A DNA stretch of 5,312 bases from Anaerolineae bacterium (GCA_021159805.1 JAGHDT010000602.1:1-5312), one strand, 5' to 3'; shown: positions 1 through 5,312, numbered from the stretch's first letter. Translations and numbers: made by a program. Notes: generated from the sequence alone by a model not told the origin.

Positions 1-25
1 ATGAACCACGAAAAGGGCAAAACAG

Positions 26-247
26 TTGAGGGTTCCATGTGCTGCCGATGACATTGAGGCCCTGGCCTGGGTTCTCCTTTCGGGGCCGCTACCGGATATG
101 GCTTTTGAGCCGGACGTATACATTATCGAAAGGTATCGGCAGACGGGTCTCGAAGAAGGGCCACTACATCCCCCTGAAGGACCGTTTGGGGGCTTGACAT
201 ACATCTCACCTTGCGGTTACGCTGCAGGTGTAGGAGACAACGAATGA
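26..247 (+). CDS. Doubtful short ORF ending in an ATGA overlap with the next gene
   Basis: This 73-codon frame begins with TTG and has no convincing ribosome binding site. Its TGA (245-247) overlaps the ATG of the next gene (244-246) in an ATGA arrangement, which is the only positional argument for it being real. Third codon positions are only about half G/C by hand count, against roughly three quarters in the neighbouring gene, which argues against it. The stretch DDIEALAWVLLSGPLP loosely recalls subdomain IX of casein-kinase-like protein kinases, and an ERY...G follows at about the right distance. No other kinase motif is present, so this may be chance or a decayed fragment. I do not recognise a family. 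Confidence 0.2.
   Translation: MRVPCAADDIEALAWVLLSGPLPDMAFEPDVYIIERYRQTGLEEGPLHPPEGPFGGLTYISPCGYAAGVGDNE
48..197 (+). CDS. Doubtful 49-codon ORF, possible gene remnant
   Basis: This frame runs from ATG at 48 to TGA at 195-197 and competes with the overlapping TTG-started frame. About three quarters of its third codon positions are G or C by hand count, which fits this genome better than the competing frame does. The product would be very basic, with many Arg and Lys and motifs such as GIGRRVSKK. No ribosome binding site precedes the ATG. The frame is open back to a stop at 27-29, with a GTG at 39 as an alternative start. I do not recognise it; it may be a tail of a decayed gene. Confidence 0.17.
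   Translation: MTLRPWPGFSFRGRYRIWLLSRTYTLSKGIGRRVSKKGHYIPLKDRLGA
232..237 (+). promoter_or_regulatory. Ribosome binding site for the 83-residue protein gene
   Basis: AGGAGA lies six bases before the ATG at 244. It fixes the start there rather than at the in-frame TTG at 211, which would add eleven mostly Arg/Cys residues unlike the rest of the protein. Confidence 0.7.
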
Positions 248-495
248 AGGGACTCAAACACAAGCTGACTCTGGACCGGCCGGCCATCTACCAGATCAAA
301 GTGCCGGGAGAGCTGGGAGGGAGTTGGCCAGACTGGGTGGGGGGAATGGCGACTACGTTCGAAAGCGAGGGCGATGGTCCGCCAGTCACCATCCTGACCG
401 GCGCCCTGGACCAGGCTGCTCTGCACGGTCTGCTGCGCCGGCTCTACGCCCTGGGCTTGCCGCTGATTTCGGTCATATGTGTCGATAATGATTGA
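244..495 (+). CDS. Small conserved protein of unknown function (DQAALHGLL family)
   Basis: The product is 83 residues and has no signal peptide or membrane segment, so it is probably cytoplasmic. From memory it resembles a group of small uncharacterised bacterial proteins, seen often in Chloroflexota and actinomycetes. Their pattern is an N-terminal beta strand of the kind YQIKVPGEL, then a W..W..GM segment (here WPDWVGGM, about residues 36-43). A strand ending in the TILTG type comes next, and the tail reads DQAALHGLL followed by LGLPLISV (about residues 58-80). All of these elements are present in order and at full length, so the gene looks intact. The start is chosen for the AGGAGA ribosome binding site and the ATGA junction. 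The stop overlaps the next short hydrophobic frame. No biochemical function is known to me, and the sequence shows no catalytic motif. Such proteins often sit beside regulators, but none is recognisable here. Confidence 0.85.
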   Translation: MKGLKHKLTLDRPAIYQIKVPGELGGSWPDWVGGMATTFESEGDGPPVTILTGALDQAALHGLLRRLYALGLPLISVICVDND

Positions 496-635
496 ATGAT
501 TGGGATCTCGGAACTGGAAACCTTGTTCTCGTCGGGTTAGGTGTGATGCTGTTGGGCGAGAAGGTGAGACTTATCAATGCCATCGGCATCGCGTTCTGCA
601 TCTTGGGAGTGGCGTTGATCAGTCTTCGTTCTTGA
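492..635 (+). pseudogene. Short hydrophobic ORF: C-terminal remnant of a DMT/SMR-type transporter or a tiny membrane protein
   Basis: This open frame of 47 codons begins at TTG 492, overlapping the preceding stop as TTGA, and ends at TGA 633-635. A stop at 489-491 closes it upstream. It encodes a short hydrophobic stretch (LVLVGLGVMLLG), a charged GEKVRLIN turn and a second hydrophobic helix (AIGIAFCILGVALISL). This matches the last helix pair of EamA/DMT and small multidrug resistance transporters, where a G-E/Q-K loop precedes an IGIALIxAGV helix. Those families need at least four helices, so the piece is most easily read as the surviving 3' end of a transporter gene. The alternative is a genuine two-helix small protein translated by coupling to the preceding gene. 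No independent ribosome binding site is seen, and internal GTG/ATG codons at 543/546 could also start it. Confidence 0.4.
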
Positions 636-660
636 CACGAATCGCCAAGAGCACGCGCCA

Positions 661-667
661 AGGGAGA
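661..667 (+). promoter_or_regulatory. Ribosome binding site for the Lcl_C-domain membrane protein
   Basis: AGGGAGA lies six bases before ATG 674. It supports that start over the far-upstream in-frame TTG at 500, which would read through the DMT-like fragment in another frame. Confidence 0.7.
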
Positions 668-673
668 ATCACC

Positions 674-1576
674 ATGAAAAAACATGACAAGCGCCAGACT
701 GTAGGGTGGGTCGCGGTGGGTCTGTCGATCACCATCACCTGCGTTTGGGCATTTTGGGGCATCATCGAGAACTTCCACGAAGGTTGGTACTACGAATCCT
801 TGCAGTCGAATGTGGGATTGATGTTCGTGCAGTACCTCAGCCCGATGCTCATCTTTATGGGAGTCACACTCATTTCGGTTCTCTGGCCCCGGTTTGGCGG
901 CGGCATGCATGTGATCTTCGCCGTGCTCGCTGCATGGTTCTTCCAAGCGTTCGCCAACGCAGCCACGTTCTTGCTCATCGTGCCGCTGATAGGGCTTGGT
1001 GCGCTCCATTGGTTCGGTCGTCCCCAACCACGCAAGCTCGCCGTCTCCCTGGCTGCTGGACTTCCCGTGCTGACCCTCACCATATTCGGCATAGCACCCG
1101 TCCTCCGAGTGTGCCAGCGCATTGATGACGGCAATCTGCAAGCCCGATTGGTGCACGGAAACGGGGCGGGCCTCATCTGGGCCCCCGATGGACCAGGATG
1201 GCCGCGCGCAGGGGCAGACTGGCATCAAGCGCAGCAGGTGTGCCAGTATCTCAGCGAAGATGGGCTTACTCCCGCCACTGCACCACAGCACATCTGGCGA
1301 TTGCCGACGGCGGATGAAGCCGTGCGTTCCATGGCCCGCCACGGGCAGAACAGCGGCGGGGTATGGGATGCAGAATCGGCCAAGGCTACCTACGGAACGA
1401 CCCCTGACAAGGAGTCGCCGCTGTGGAATGTGCACTCGCAGGTGATCTACTGGTGGACGGCGACAGAGGTAGATGAAGAACACGCCTACATGATCGTCTA
1501 TGATGGCAAGGTGTGGTCGAGATCGAAGCAATTCGGTCCGGCGTACTTGGGGTTCCGGTGTGTGAGAAACCCGTAG
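674..1576 (+). CDS. Polytopic membrane protein with C-terminal Lcl_C/DUF1566-like domain
   Basis: The product is 300 residues. A Lys/Arg-rich N terminus (MKKHDKR) precedes about five hydrophobic segments, near residues 9-29, 49-70, 77-96, 98-114 and 121-143. With the positive N terminus inside, the C-terminal half would lie outside the cytoplasm. Residues about 160-300 look like an Lcl_C/DUF1566 domain, a fold related to C-type-lectin and formylglycine-generating-enzyme-like domains. The visible hallmarks are GLIWAPDGPGW, a W..A...C segment, WRLPTADEA (208-216), YWWTATEVDEEHAY (259-272) and the closing GFRCVR (293-298). Such domains usually occur on surface or secreted proteins and are thought to bind ligands; no enzyme activity can be assigned. 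Cys147, Cys190 and Cys296 are in or near the external part and could form a disulfide. The gene looks intact, has a good ribosome binding site and stands 38 bases after the transporter-like remnant. Its biological role is unknown. Confidence 0.9.
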   Translation: MKKHDKRQTVGWVAVGLSITITCVWAFWGIIENFHEGWYYESLQSNVGLMFVQYLSPMLIFMGVTLISVLWPRFGGGMHVIFAVLAAWFFQAFANAATFLLIVPLIGLGALHWFGRPQPRKLAVSLAAGLPVLTLTIFGIAPVLRVCQRIDDGNLQARLVHGNGAGLIWAPDGPGWPRAGADWHQAQQVCQYLSEDGLTPATAPQHIWRLPTADEAVRSMARHGQNSGGVWDAESAKATYGTTPDKESPLWNVHSQVIYWWTATEVDEEHAYMIVYDGKVWSRSKQFGPAYLGFRCVRNP

Positions 1577-1613
1577 CCGCTTTGGCATAGCTGTACCGGA
1601 CAGACTCGGGGAA

Positions 1614-1633
1614 GGAGCCATCTGGGAGGCTCC
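1614..1633 (+). terminator. Possible weak terminator hairpin after the membrane-protein gene
   Basis: GGAGCC and GGCTCC form a perfect 6-bp stem around an eight-base loop, 37 bases after the stop codon. The following tract GGAAAATGGGTTTGTTT contains Ts, but they start about ten bases beyond the stem. It is therefore not a textbook intrinsic terminator. Its location is the main support. Confidence 0.25.
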
Positions 1634-1765
1634 GGAAAATGGGTTTGTTTCGTAATTTGCCCCCCCCCTTCAGGGTTGGGCGTCGGGTAGCTGAATGCCG
1701 GTGACGCCGGGGTGGTGCGCTGCGCGTTGGAGCGGCTGCCGCGGGGAGCTTCCTGGAATGGGTGA

Positions 1766-1996
1766 TTTGCTCTATTACACAGGAGATGGGAGGAGGATTC
1801 AAGGACGGAGGGCGGGCAAATTGTACTGGGATGGGGACGGGGCACTCGCGTCAGAGAAATCCGCACGAGTTGGTGCAATCTCACGGAAGATACGGAAAAC
1901 CTCTGGCCGTCTGGCACCTGGGCTGGTGTCACCTTCGCCAGCGACGCCTTTGGTCCTCTTGACCAAAGCCAGAGCTACACCATGGGGGTCGCCTGA
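1766..1996 (+). pseudogene. Possible decayed coding tail without a start codon
   Basis: This frame is open for 76 codons between stops at 1763-1765 and 1994-1996. It has no ATG, GTG or TTG near its beginning; its only in-frame ATG is four codons before the stop. The last part reads like genuine protein (LWPSGTWAGVTF, then ASDAFGPLDQSQSY and TMGVA), in the style of a secreted or beta-rich protein C terminus. The earlier part, with GGQIVLGWGRGTR, is less convincing. I cannot name a family. It could be the 3' remnant of a lost gene or a chance open frame in GC-rich DNA, and an overlapping frame from 1695 is also open here. Confidence 0.2.
1948..1968. repeat. Perfect 8-bp inverted repeat
   Basis: CTTTGGTC and GACCAAAG flank a five-base loop, CTCTT. 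The stem could fold in RNA of either strand. No T-rich run follows on the plus strand, so it is not a standard terminator for that direction. On the minus strand it lies about 165 bases past the helicase stop, also without an obvious U tract. Confidence 0.5.
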
Positions 1997-2091
1997 TTCC
2001 CTGAATCTGAAGCCATCGATTCCGAACTGGAGAGCATCTTCACGGCACAGTTGCTGCCGCGACGAGTTCGCAATTCGTTCTTATCAAGACT

Positions 2092-2152
2092 GGATATGTC
2101 TTCTATGCCCACCAACTGAAGGCATATATGTCTTCACGACCAGACATATTCC
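2092..2152. repeat. ATATGTCT octamer cluster and near-palindrome at the helicase 3' end
   Basis: The octamer ATATGTCT occurs at 2094-2101 and 2126-2133, 32 bases apart, and in reverse as AGACATAT at 2142-2149. The middle copy lies in an 18-bp palindrome with a single mismatched pair (2118-2135), which overlaps the stop codon of the PLD-SNF2 gene. The outer copies form an imperfect inverted pair (GGATATGTCT with AGACATATTCC). The cluster is AT-rich in a GC-rich neighbourhood. It might be a transcription end signal, a protein-binding site or the edge of an old insertion; nothing in the sequence decides this. Confidence 0.4.
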
Positions 2153-5100
2153 CAGCAGACAAGGTGGAGATCCTCGCGCGTGATGGGGTGGGGAGCGTCG
2201 CTCGGCGGCGTTGGCTCCGTCTTGGCGTTGCCATGCAGGTTCTGCACCGTTTTGAGCAGCGCCCCGATGTCACCATCCTTCTGATAGGCCTTGTAGGCGT
2301 CGCGCAGGTCCCGTAGGTAGGCGCCTGAGAGCGGGGCGCGCAGGGCCTTGAGCCCACGCTTCACCTCGCGCCAGGTGACCGCGGGGTTGCTGCGCTGCTG
2401 CTGCAGAACTGTGGCGACTGTCTGCTGCAGCGGGTCCAGGATCTTCGGGGCGGCGGCAACGGCCTGCTGGTGCTGCACACTGCGCAAGATGTGGTTAATG
2501 ATGCGCTCCTGAATCTCAAAGACGTCCGCTTGGCCAATCACCCGGGGCTCGTCCTCGCCACAGCGAATCAGGGTCGCGATCTCGTACCGGTTGTCGAGAA
2601 TCCGGTCCGTGTTCAGATCGTAATAGCGCCAGAAGTGGCGTTCGCCCGCGCTGGGAGCCTCTGCCGGCGCGGTGAGGTAGAAGAAGAGCCCGCGATATCC
2701 CTCACAGGCACGGCCCGAGTGAATGCCGTCGGGCAGGTTGGCCAGATCGATGTTGCCCCGCGCCAGCGTCTCTTGCAGGGCCAGCAGCAGAAACTCGTTG
2801 CTAACCAGGTCGGTCCGGGCTTCTAGTTCGGTGAGGACCGTGTCGTCCTCGGCGGCGATGCGCTGCAAGGTGTTGAAGTTGCGGGGGTGGACGATCTCGC
2901 CGAGCACGCTGGTGTCGAGCAGGCCGGCCTGATCAATCTGCTCCAACTTGCGGTTCAGGCGCTGGACCAGGCCGAGCAGCCGCTCAAGCCCCTCTTCGGG
3001 AAAAACGTTGGTGATCCACAGTGTGTCGAAAGCCGAGCCGATGCGGTCGATGCGCCCGGCGCGCTGGATCATCCGGGTGGGATTCCAGTGCAGGTCGTAG
3101 TTCACGAGATGCCCGCAGTCCTGCAGGTTTTGACCTTCGCTCAGGACGTCGGTGGAGATCAGAACGTCAATCTCCCGGTTGGTACCGGCTAACTCGGGCT
3201 GGTCGTTGGCGATGGGGGCGAAGCGGGCCACGCGCGGCTCGCGATCCTGAGGCGCGACATCGCCGTCTATCCGGGCGATGCGAGGCTCTCCCGCCGCAGC
3301 CAGGAAGGCGGGGTCCTCGACCAGTGCGCGGGTGAGGTACCGCGCGGTGTCTTTGTAATAGGTGAAGACCAAGACCTTCTGCCCGCGCAGGTCCTCGCTC
3401 AGAAGCTGCTTGATGCGCGCTAGCTTGGCGTCTTTGTCCGGCGTGATAGCCGCGATCCGCTCCCAGATGCGGGTCAGGGCGGCGATATCCGCCGCAAGGT
3501 CCTGTTGGATCTGGTCGAGATCGTATTGGGCCGCGTCGAGCTCGGGGAGCGCCTCGAGCAGATCACGGGTCTCGTCCCGGTCGTTGAGCGCCTGTGCCTG
3601 GTCCGAGGAGAGGTCGAGTTCCCTCGCGAGGTCGTCGCCCTCAAGCTCCAGATAACGAAGCGCGTGCTGGAAGGTCGCGCTGTCCAGCAGCCGGCCCTGT
3701 TCCAGGAGGCCACGGAAGGTCTTGAGGAAGGCTAGTGCCCGGCGGATACTGATCCGGAAAGCCTCGACGCTGGACTCAAAGCGTTTGAGGAAGCGCGTCT
3801 TGAAGATTCCGACGAGCGCGGACTGGCGTCCGAGTTCCATCTCGTCGCGCTTCAGACCGGAGCGCTTGTACGCCTCGAGGTTGTAGGGGGTGAGGTGGAG
3901 GCTTTCGATCCCGGTGACCACCGCCTGGTAGATCCCGGCATAGGTGGACTCCAGGTCGTAGCTCACCCTTCGCAGCCTGCGCGTGGGCCATTGGATCACT
4001 TTCCCCCGGATGGTGGCTTTGGGATAGGCTTCGCGGATGAAGGGCCGTGTGCGGCGGATGACGACCTCCTCCAGCAGGTTAAAGAGCGCCGCCGTCTCGC
4101 CCATCGAGACGCCATCGCCATCGGCCCGGCGGCGGGCGTCCAGGAAGAAGCGTCGAAGATCGCCGATACCGGCGCCAGCGAAATAGGCACGGTCGCCCTG
4201 GGCGAAGAGCATAATCTGGTTGTAGAGATCGAAGATGGTGTTGTTGATCGGCGTGGCTGTGAGCAGGATAATCTTCTTGCGCTCGCCGTCCCGACCGCGC
4301 CCGCCGTTGGCCCCGATGAGGCGCTCCAGGTTGTCGTAGCGGTTGGTACGATGATTGCGGAAGTTGTGGGACTCGTCGATCAGGATGACGTCGGCGTCCA
4401 TATAGGGCCGGAGCGCCACGGTGTCGCGCCCCAGCATCTCCTGTGAGAGAATGTCGGCTGAGATGGTGGCCTCCAGCAGCTCGCCGCGCCACATCTCGCG
4501 GAGCGAGGCGGGGCAGATGACCAGCGCCTTCTGGCGGCGGTGGTAGGCTGTGTCCTCCAGCAACTTCTTTCCGATCCAGGTCTTGCCCAGGCCCACGGAG
4601 TCGGCGATCATCACGCCGTCGTAGCGGGCCAGGATGCGGCGCGCTCGCTTGACTGCATCCTCCTGGAAGCGCGTCAGCTCAACAGCCGAGCGCGTGCCCG
4701 GCAGGGGGAGCCCCTCGCCTTGCAGCTCGTCGCGGAAGTAGGTGTAGAGCGTCTTGAGGTAGATCTCGTAGGGTGTGTACTCGCGAGCGCCGAACTTGGA
4801 CTCGTTGAGCAAGTCGATGAGATCCTGCTTGAAATCATCGGCCTCAGCCCATCGGGTCTCATACCAGGCGAGGAGCTCCAGGATGGCCCGCGCGCCGACC
4901 TCGCTCTTGATGGCTTGGCGGTCGTCGGTCGCGTCCGCGGGAGACCTTTGGTTGCTGGCCGGCGCCTCCGTCGGAGACCTTTGGGGTTTTCCTGTGGACA
5001 GGGAGGCTTGTTGAGCAGGAAACCCCAAAGGTCTTTGGTGTTTGGCGAGGAGCGGCGCGATGGCGGCTTGCGCCTCCGCGTCGTCGGCCTCTGCGAGCGG

Positions 5101-5312
5101 GATGGTGGTCTTGTGGGTCAGGAGGAGCTCTTGGTTGGTGGTCAGGCCGGCGCGGGTGAAGTTGCCGGAGCCGACGATACCTGCCACTGGCACGAAGCGG
5201 TCGCCGGGGTGGCGATCGGCGAAGCAGAGATAGGCCTTGGCGTGCAGAAAGCCCTGCCGGTAGAGGCGCACGGCGACCTCGTCCCGACGCAGGTAGCGGA
5301 TCAGCGCCTCGA
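2134..5312 (-). CDS. PLD-like nuclease domain fused to SNF2-family ATPase (5' end beyond window)
   Basis: The visible protein has 1058 residues, and its frame is open through the right edge, so the N terminus is missing. Numbering here starts at the internal GTG codon 5269-5271, which is probably not the true start because 13 further in-frame codons precede it. Residues about 1-50 carry the end of a phospholipase D-like domain: HAK (10-12), a nearby Asp (19) and GSGNF (35-39), followed by TRAGL. A Pro/Ser/Gln-rich linker (about 77-120) follows. The SNF2 ATPase core then shows motif I GLGKT (227-231), Ia ICPASL (252-257), II DESH (299-302), III LTATP (337-341), IV VLVFTYY (633-639), V STDVLSEGQNLQ (706-717) and VI QRAGRIDRIG (736-745). 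About 290 mostly charged, helical residues separate the two RecA-like lobes. The last 280 or so residues match no domain I can name. Known SNF2 enzymes translocate on double-stranded DNA using ATP, and PLD-like domains of this type often cut nucleic acid as dimers. A cytoplasmic DNA-processing or defence role is inferred. All ATPase motifs are intact and there is no frameshift. Partner genes would lie off the right edge. Confidence 0.93.
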   Translation of the reverse strand, partial: EALIRYLRRDEVAVRLYRQGFLHAKAYLCFADRHPGDRFVPVAGIVGSGNFTRAGLTTNQELLLTHKTTIPLAEADDAEAQAAIAPLLAKHQRPLGFPAQQASLSTGKPQRSPTEAPASNQRSPADATDDRQAIKSEVGARAILELLAWYETRWAEADDFKQDLIDLLNESKFGAREYTPYEIYLKTLYTYFRDELQGEGLPLPGTRSAVELTRFQEDAVKRARRILARYDGVMIADSVGLGKTWIGKKLLEDTAYHRRQKALVICPASLREMWRGELLEATISADILSQEMLGRDTVALRPYMDADVILIDESHNFRNHRTNRYDNLERLIGANGGRGRDGERKKIILLTATPINNTIFDLYNQIMLFAQGDRAYFAGAGIGDLRRFFLDARRRADGDGVSMGETAALFNLLEEVVIRRTRPFIREAYPKATIRGKVIQWPTRRLRRVSYDLESTYAGIYQAVVTGIESLHLTPYNLEAYKRSGLKRDEMELGRQSALVGIFKTRFLKRFESSVEAFRISIRRALAFLKTFRGLLEQGRLLDSATFQHALRYLELEGDDLARELDLSSDQAQALNDRDETRDLLEALPELDAAQYDLDQIQQDLAADIAALTRIWERIAAITPDKDAKLARIKQLLSEDLRGQKVLVFTYYKDTARYLTRALVEDPAFLAAAGEPRIARIDGDVAPQDREPRVARFAPIANDQPELAGTNREIDVLISTDVLSEGQNLQDCGHLVNYDLHWNPTRMIQRAGRIDRIGSAFDTLWITNVFPEEGLERLLGLVQRLNRKLEQIDQAGLLDTSVLGEIVHPRNFNTLQRIAAEDDTVLTELEARTDLVSNEFLLLALQETLARGNIDLANLPDGIHSGRACEGYRGLFFYLTAPAEAPSAGERHFWRYYDLNTDRILDNRYEIATLIRCGEDEPRVIGQADVFEIQERIINHILRSVQHQQAVAAAPKILDPLQQTVATVLQQQRSNPAVTWREVKRGLKALRAPLSGAYLRDLRDAYKAYQKDGDIGALLKTVQNLHGNAKTEPTPPSDAPHPITREDLHLVCWEYVWS
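4940..5038. repeat. Palindromic repeat cluster inside the PLD-SNF2 linker
   Basis: GGAGACCTTTGG occurs at 4940-4951 and again at 4973-4984, exactly 33 bases apart. The second copy begins a long inverted repeat: arm 4976-4994 pairs with arm 5016-5033 over 18 positions with one bulged T, around a 21-base loop. The second arm ends in another small palindrome, CCAAAGGTCTTTGG (5025-5038), and CTCCG/CGGAG (4966-4976) forms a further short stem. On the coding (minus) strand this gives QRPLG (79-83), QRSP (97-100) and QRSP (108-111) within a low-complexity linker. The design resembles REP/MITE-like palindromic elements that have settled in frame in a tolerant spot. I recall similar ACCTTTGGGGTTT/AAACCCCAAAGGT palindromes being dispersed in Chloroflexota genomes, but that cannot be checked here. 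Confidence 0.65.

Larger units (their letters stand above)
1577..2133. other. Convergent intergenic region without an intact gene
   Basis: These 557 bases separate the plus-strand membrane-protein gene from the convergent PLD-SNF2 gene. No intact gene is convincing: the open frames here have unusual composition, lack ribosome binding sites or run into antisense of the helicase. The region holds a short GC hairpin just after the membrane-protein gene, a run of nine C (1660-1668), a start-less frame that may be a decayed coding tail, a perfect 8-bp hairpin at 1948-1968, and an AT-rich cluster of ATATGTCT octamers at the helicase end. The C run and the sequence around it (about 1610-1690) may be a dispersed intergenic repeat, but one copy cannot show that. 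Confidence 0.6.

Noticed and set aside
194..222. TTGACA at 194-199 as a -35 element for the gene at 244
   Set aside because: At the expected 17-base spacing the sequence is TTACGC, a poor match to TATAAT, and the start point would leave almost no leader before the ribosome binding site.
632..660. TTGACA at 632-637 as a -35 element for the membrane-protein gene
   Set aside because: The position 17 bases downstream is GCGCCA, which does not resemble a -10 box.
473..1621. Long minus-strand open frame of 382 codons opposite the membrane-protein gene
   Set aside because: It is a shadow of the plus-strand gene: the product is a His/Arg/Pro-rich mix with no recognisable domain, while the plus strand has a good ribosome binding site, membrane helices and Lcl_C motifs.
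1695..2183. 162-codon plus-strand open frame in the convergent gap
   Set aside because: Its composition is Arg/Ser/Cys-rich and it runs into antisense of the helicase; no ribosome binding site or domain is seen.
3895..4446. 183-codon plus-strand open frame antisense to the SNF2 core
   Set aside because: It lies opposite conserved ATPase motifs and its product is a typical Val/Gly/Ala-rich antisense shadow.
4940..5038. Palindrome cluster read as a CRISPR array or a transcription terminator
   Set aside because: There are only two direct copies of 12 bases with no regular spacers, and the element lies in the middle of an intact open frame.
5269..5271. GTG at 5271 as the true start of the PLD-SNF2 protein
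   Set aside because: The frame is open for 13 further codons to the window edge, and a start here would leave the PLD domain without its first half.

Overview
The window most resembles a chromosomal stretch from a moderately GC-rich bacterium, and my best guess is Chloroflexota (Anaerolineae/Caldilineae-like). The guess rests on remembered resemblance of two plus-strand proteins: an 83-residue protein with a DQAALHGLL...LGLPLISV tail, and a membrane protein with an Lcl_C/DUF1566-like domain. No rRNA, tRNA, CRISPR array, transposase or complete mobile element is visible.

Layout. Positions 1-243 contain no gene I can name, only two competing short reading frames. A small, well-supported gene (244-495, plus) follows behind a good ribosome binding site. 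Its stop codon overlaps the first codon of a short hydrophobic frame (492-635) that looks like the last helical hairpin of a DMT/SMR-type transporter, so it is either a remnant or a tiny membrane protein. A 300-residue protein with about five membrane segments and an extracytoplasmic Lcl_C/DUF1566-like domain follows (674-1576, plus). About 560 bases (1577-2133) then lack an intact gene; they hold small hairpins, a run of nine C and a possible decayed coding tail. The rest of the window (2134-5312, minus) is one long, intact but edge-truncated gene for a phospholipase D-like nuclease domain fused to a complete SNF2-family ATPase.

Function. The plus-strand genes lie in the same direction but show no shared pathway. 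The PLD-SNF2 protein converges on them and is probably functionally separate. Its architecture is that of a DNA-translocating ATPase joined to a nuclease, which suggests DNA processing or anti-phage defence/restriction. Any partner genes such as a methyltransferase would lie upstream of it, beyond the right edge, so a defence system cannot be shown from this window. The most unusual structural feature is a palindromic repeat-like insertion (about 4940-5038) in the linker between the PLD and SNF2 domains. It is translated in frame as repeated QRSP-type peptides.
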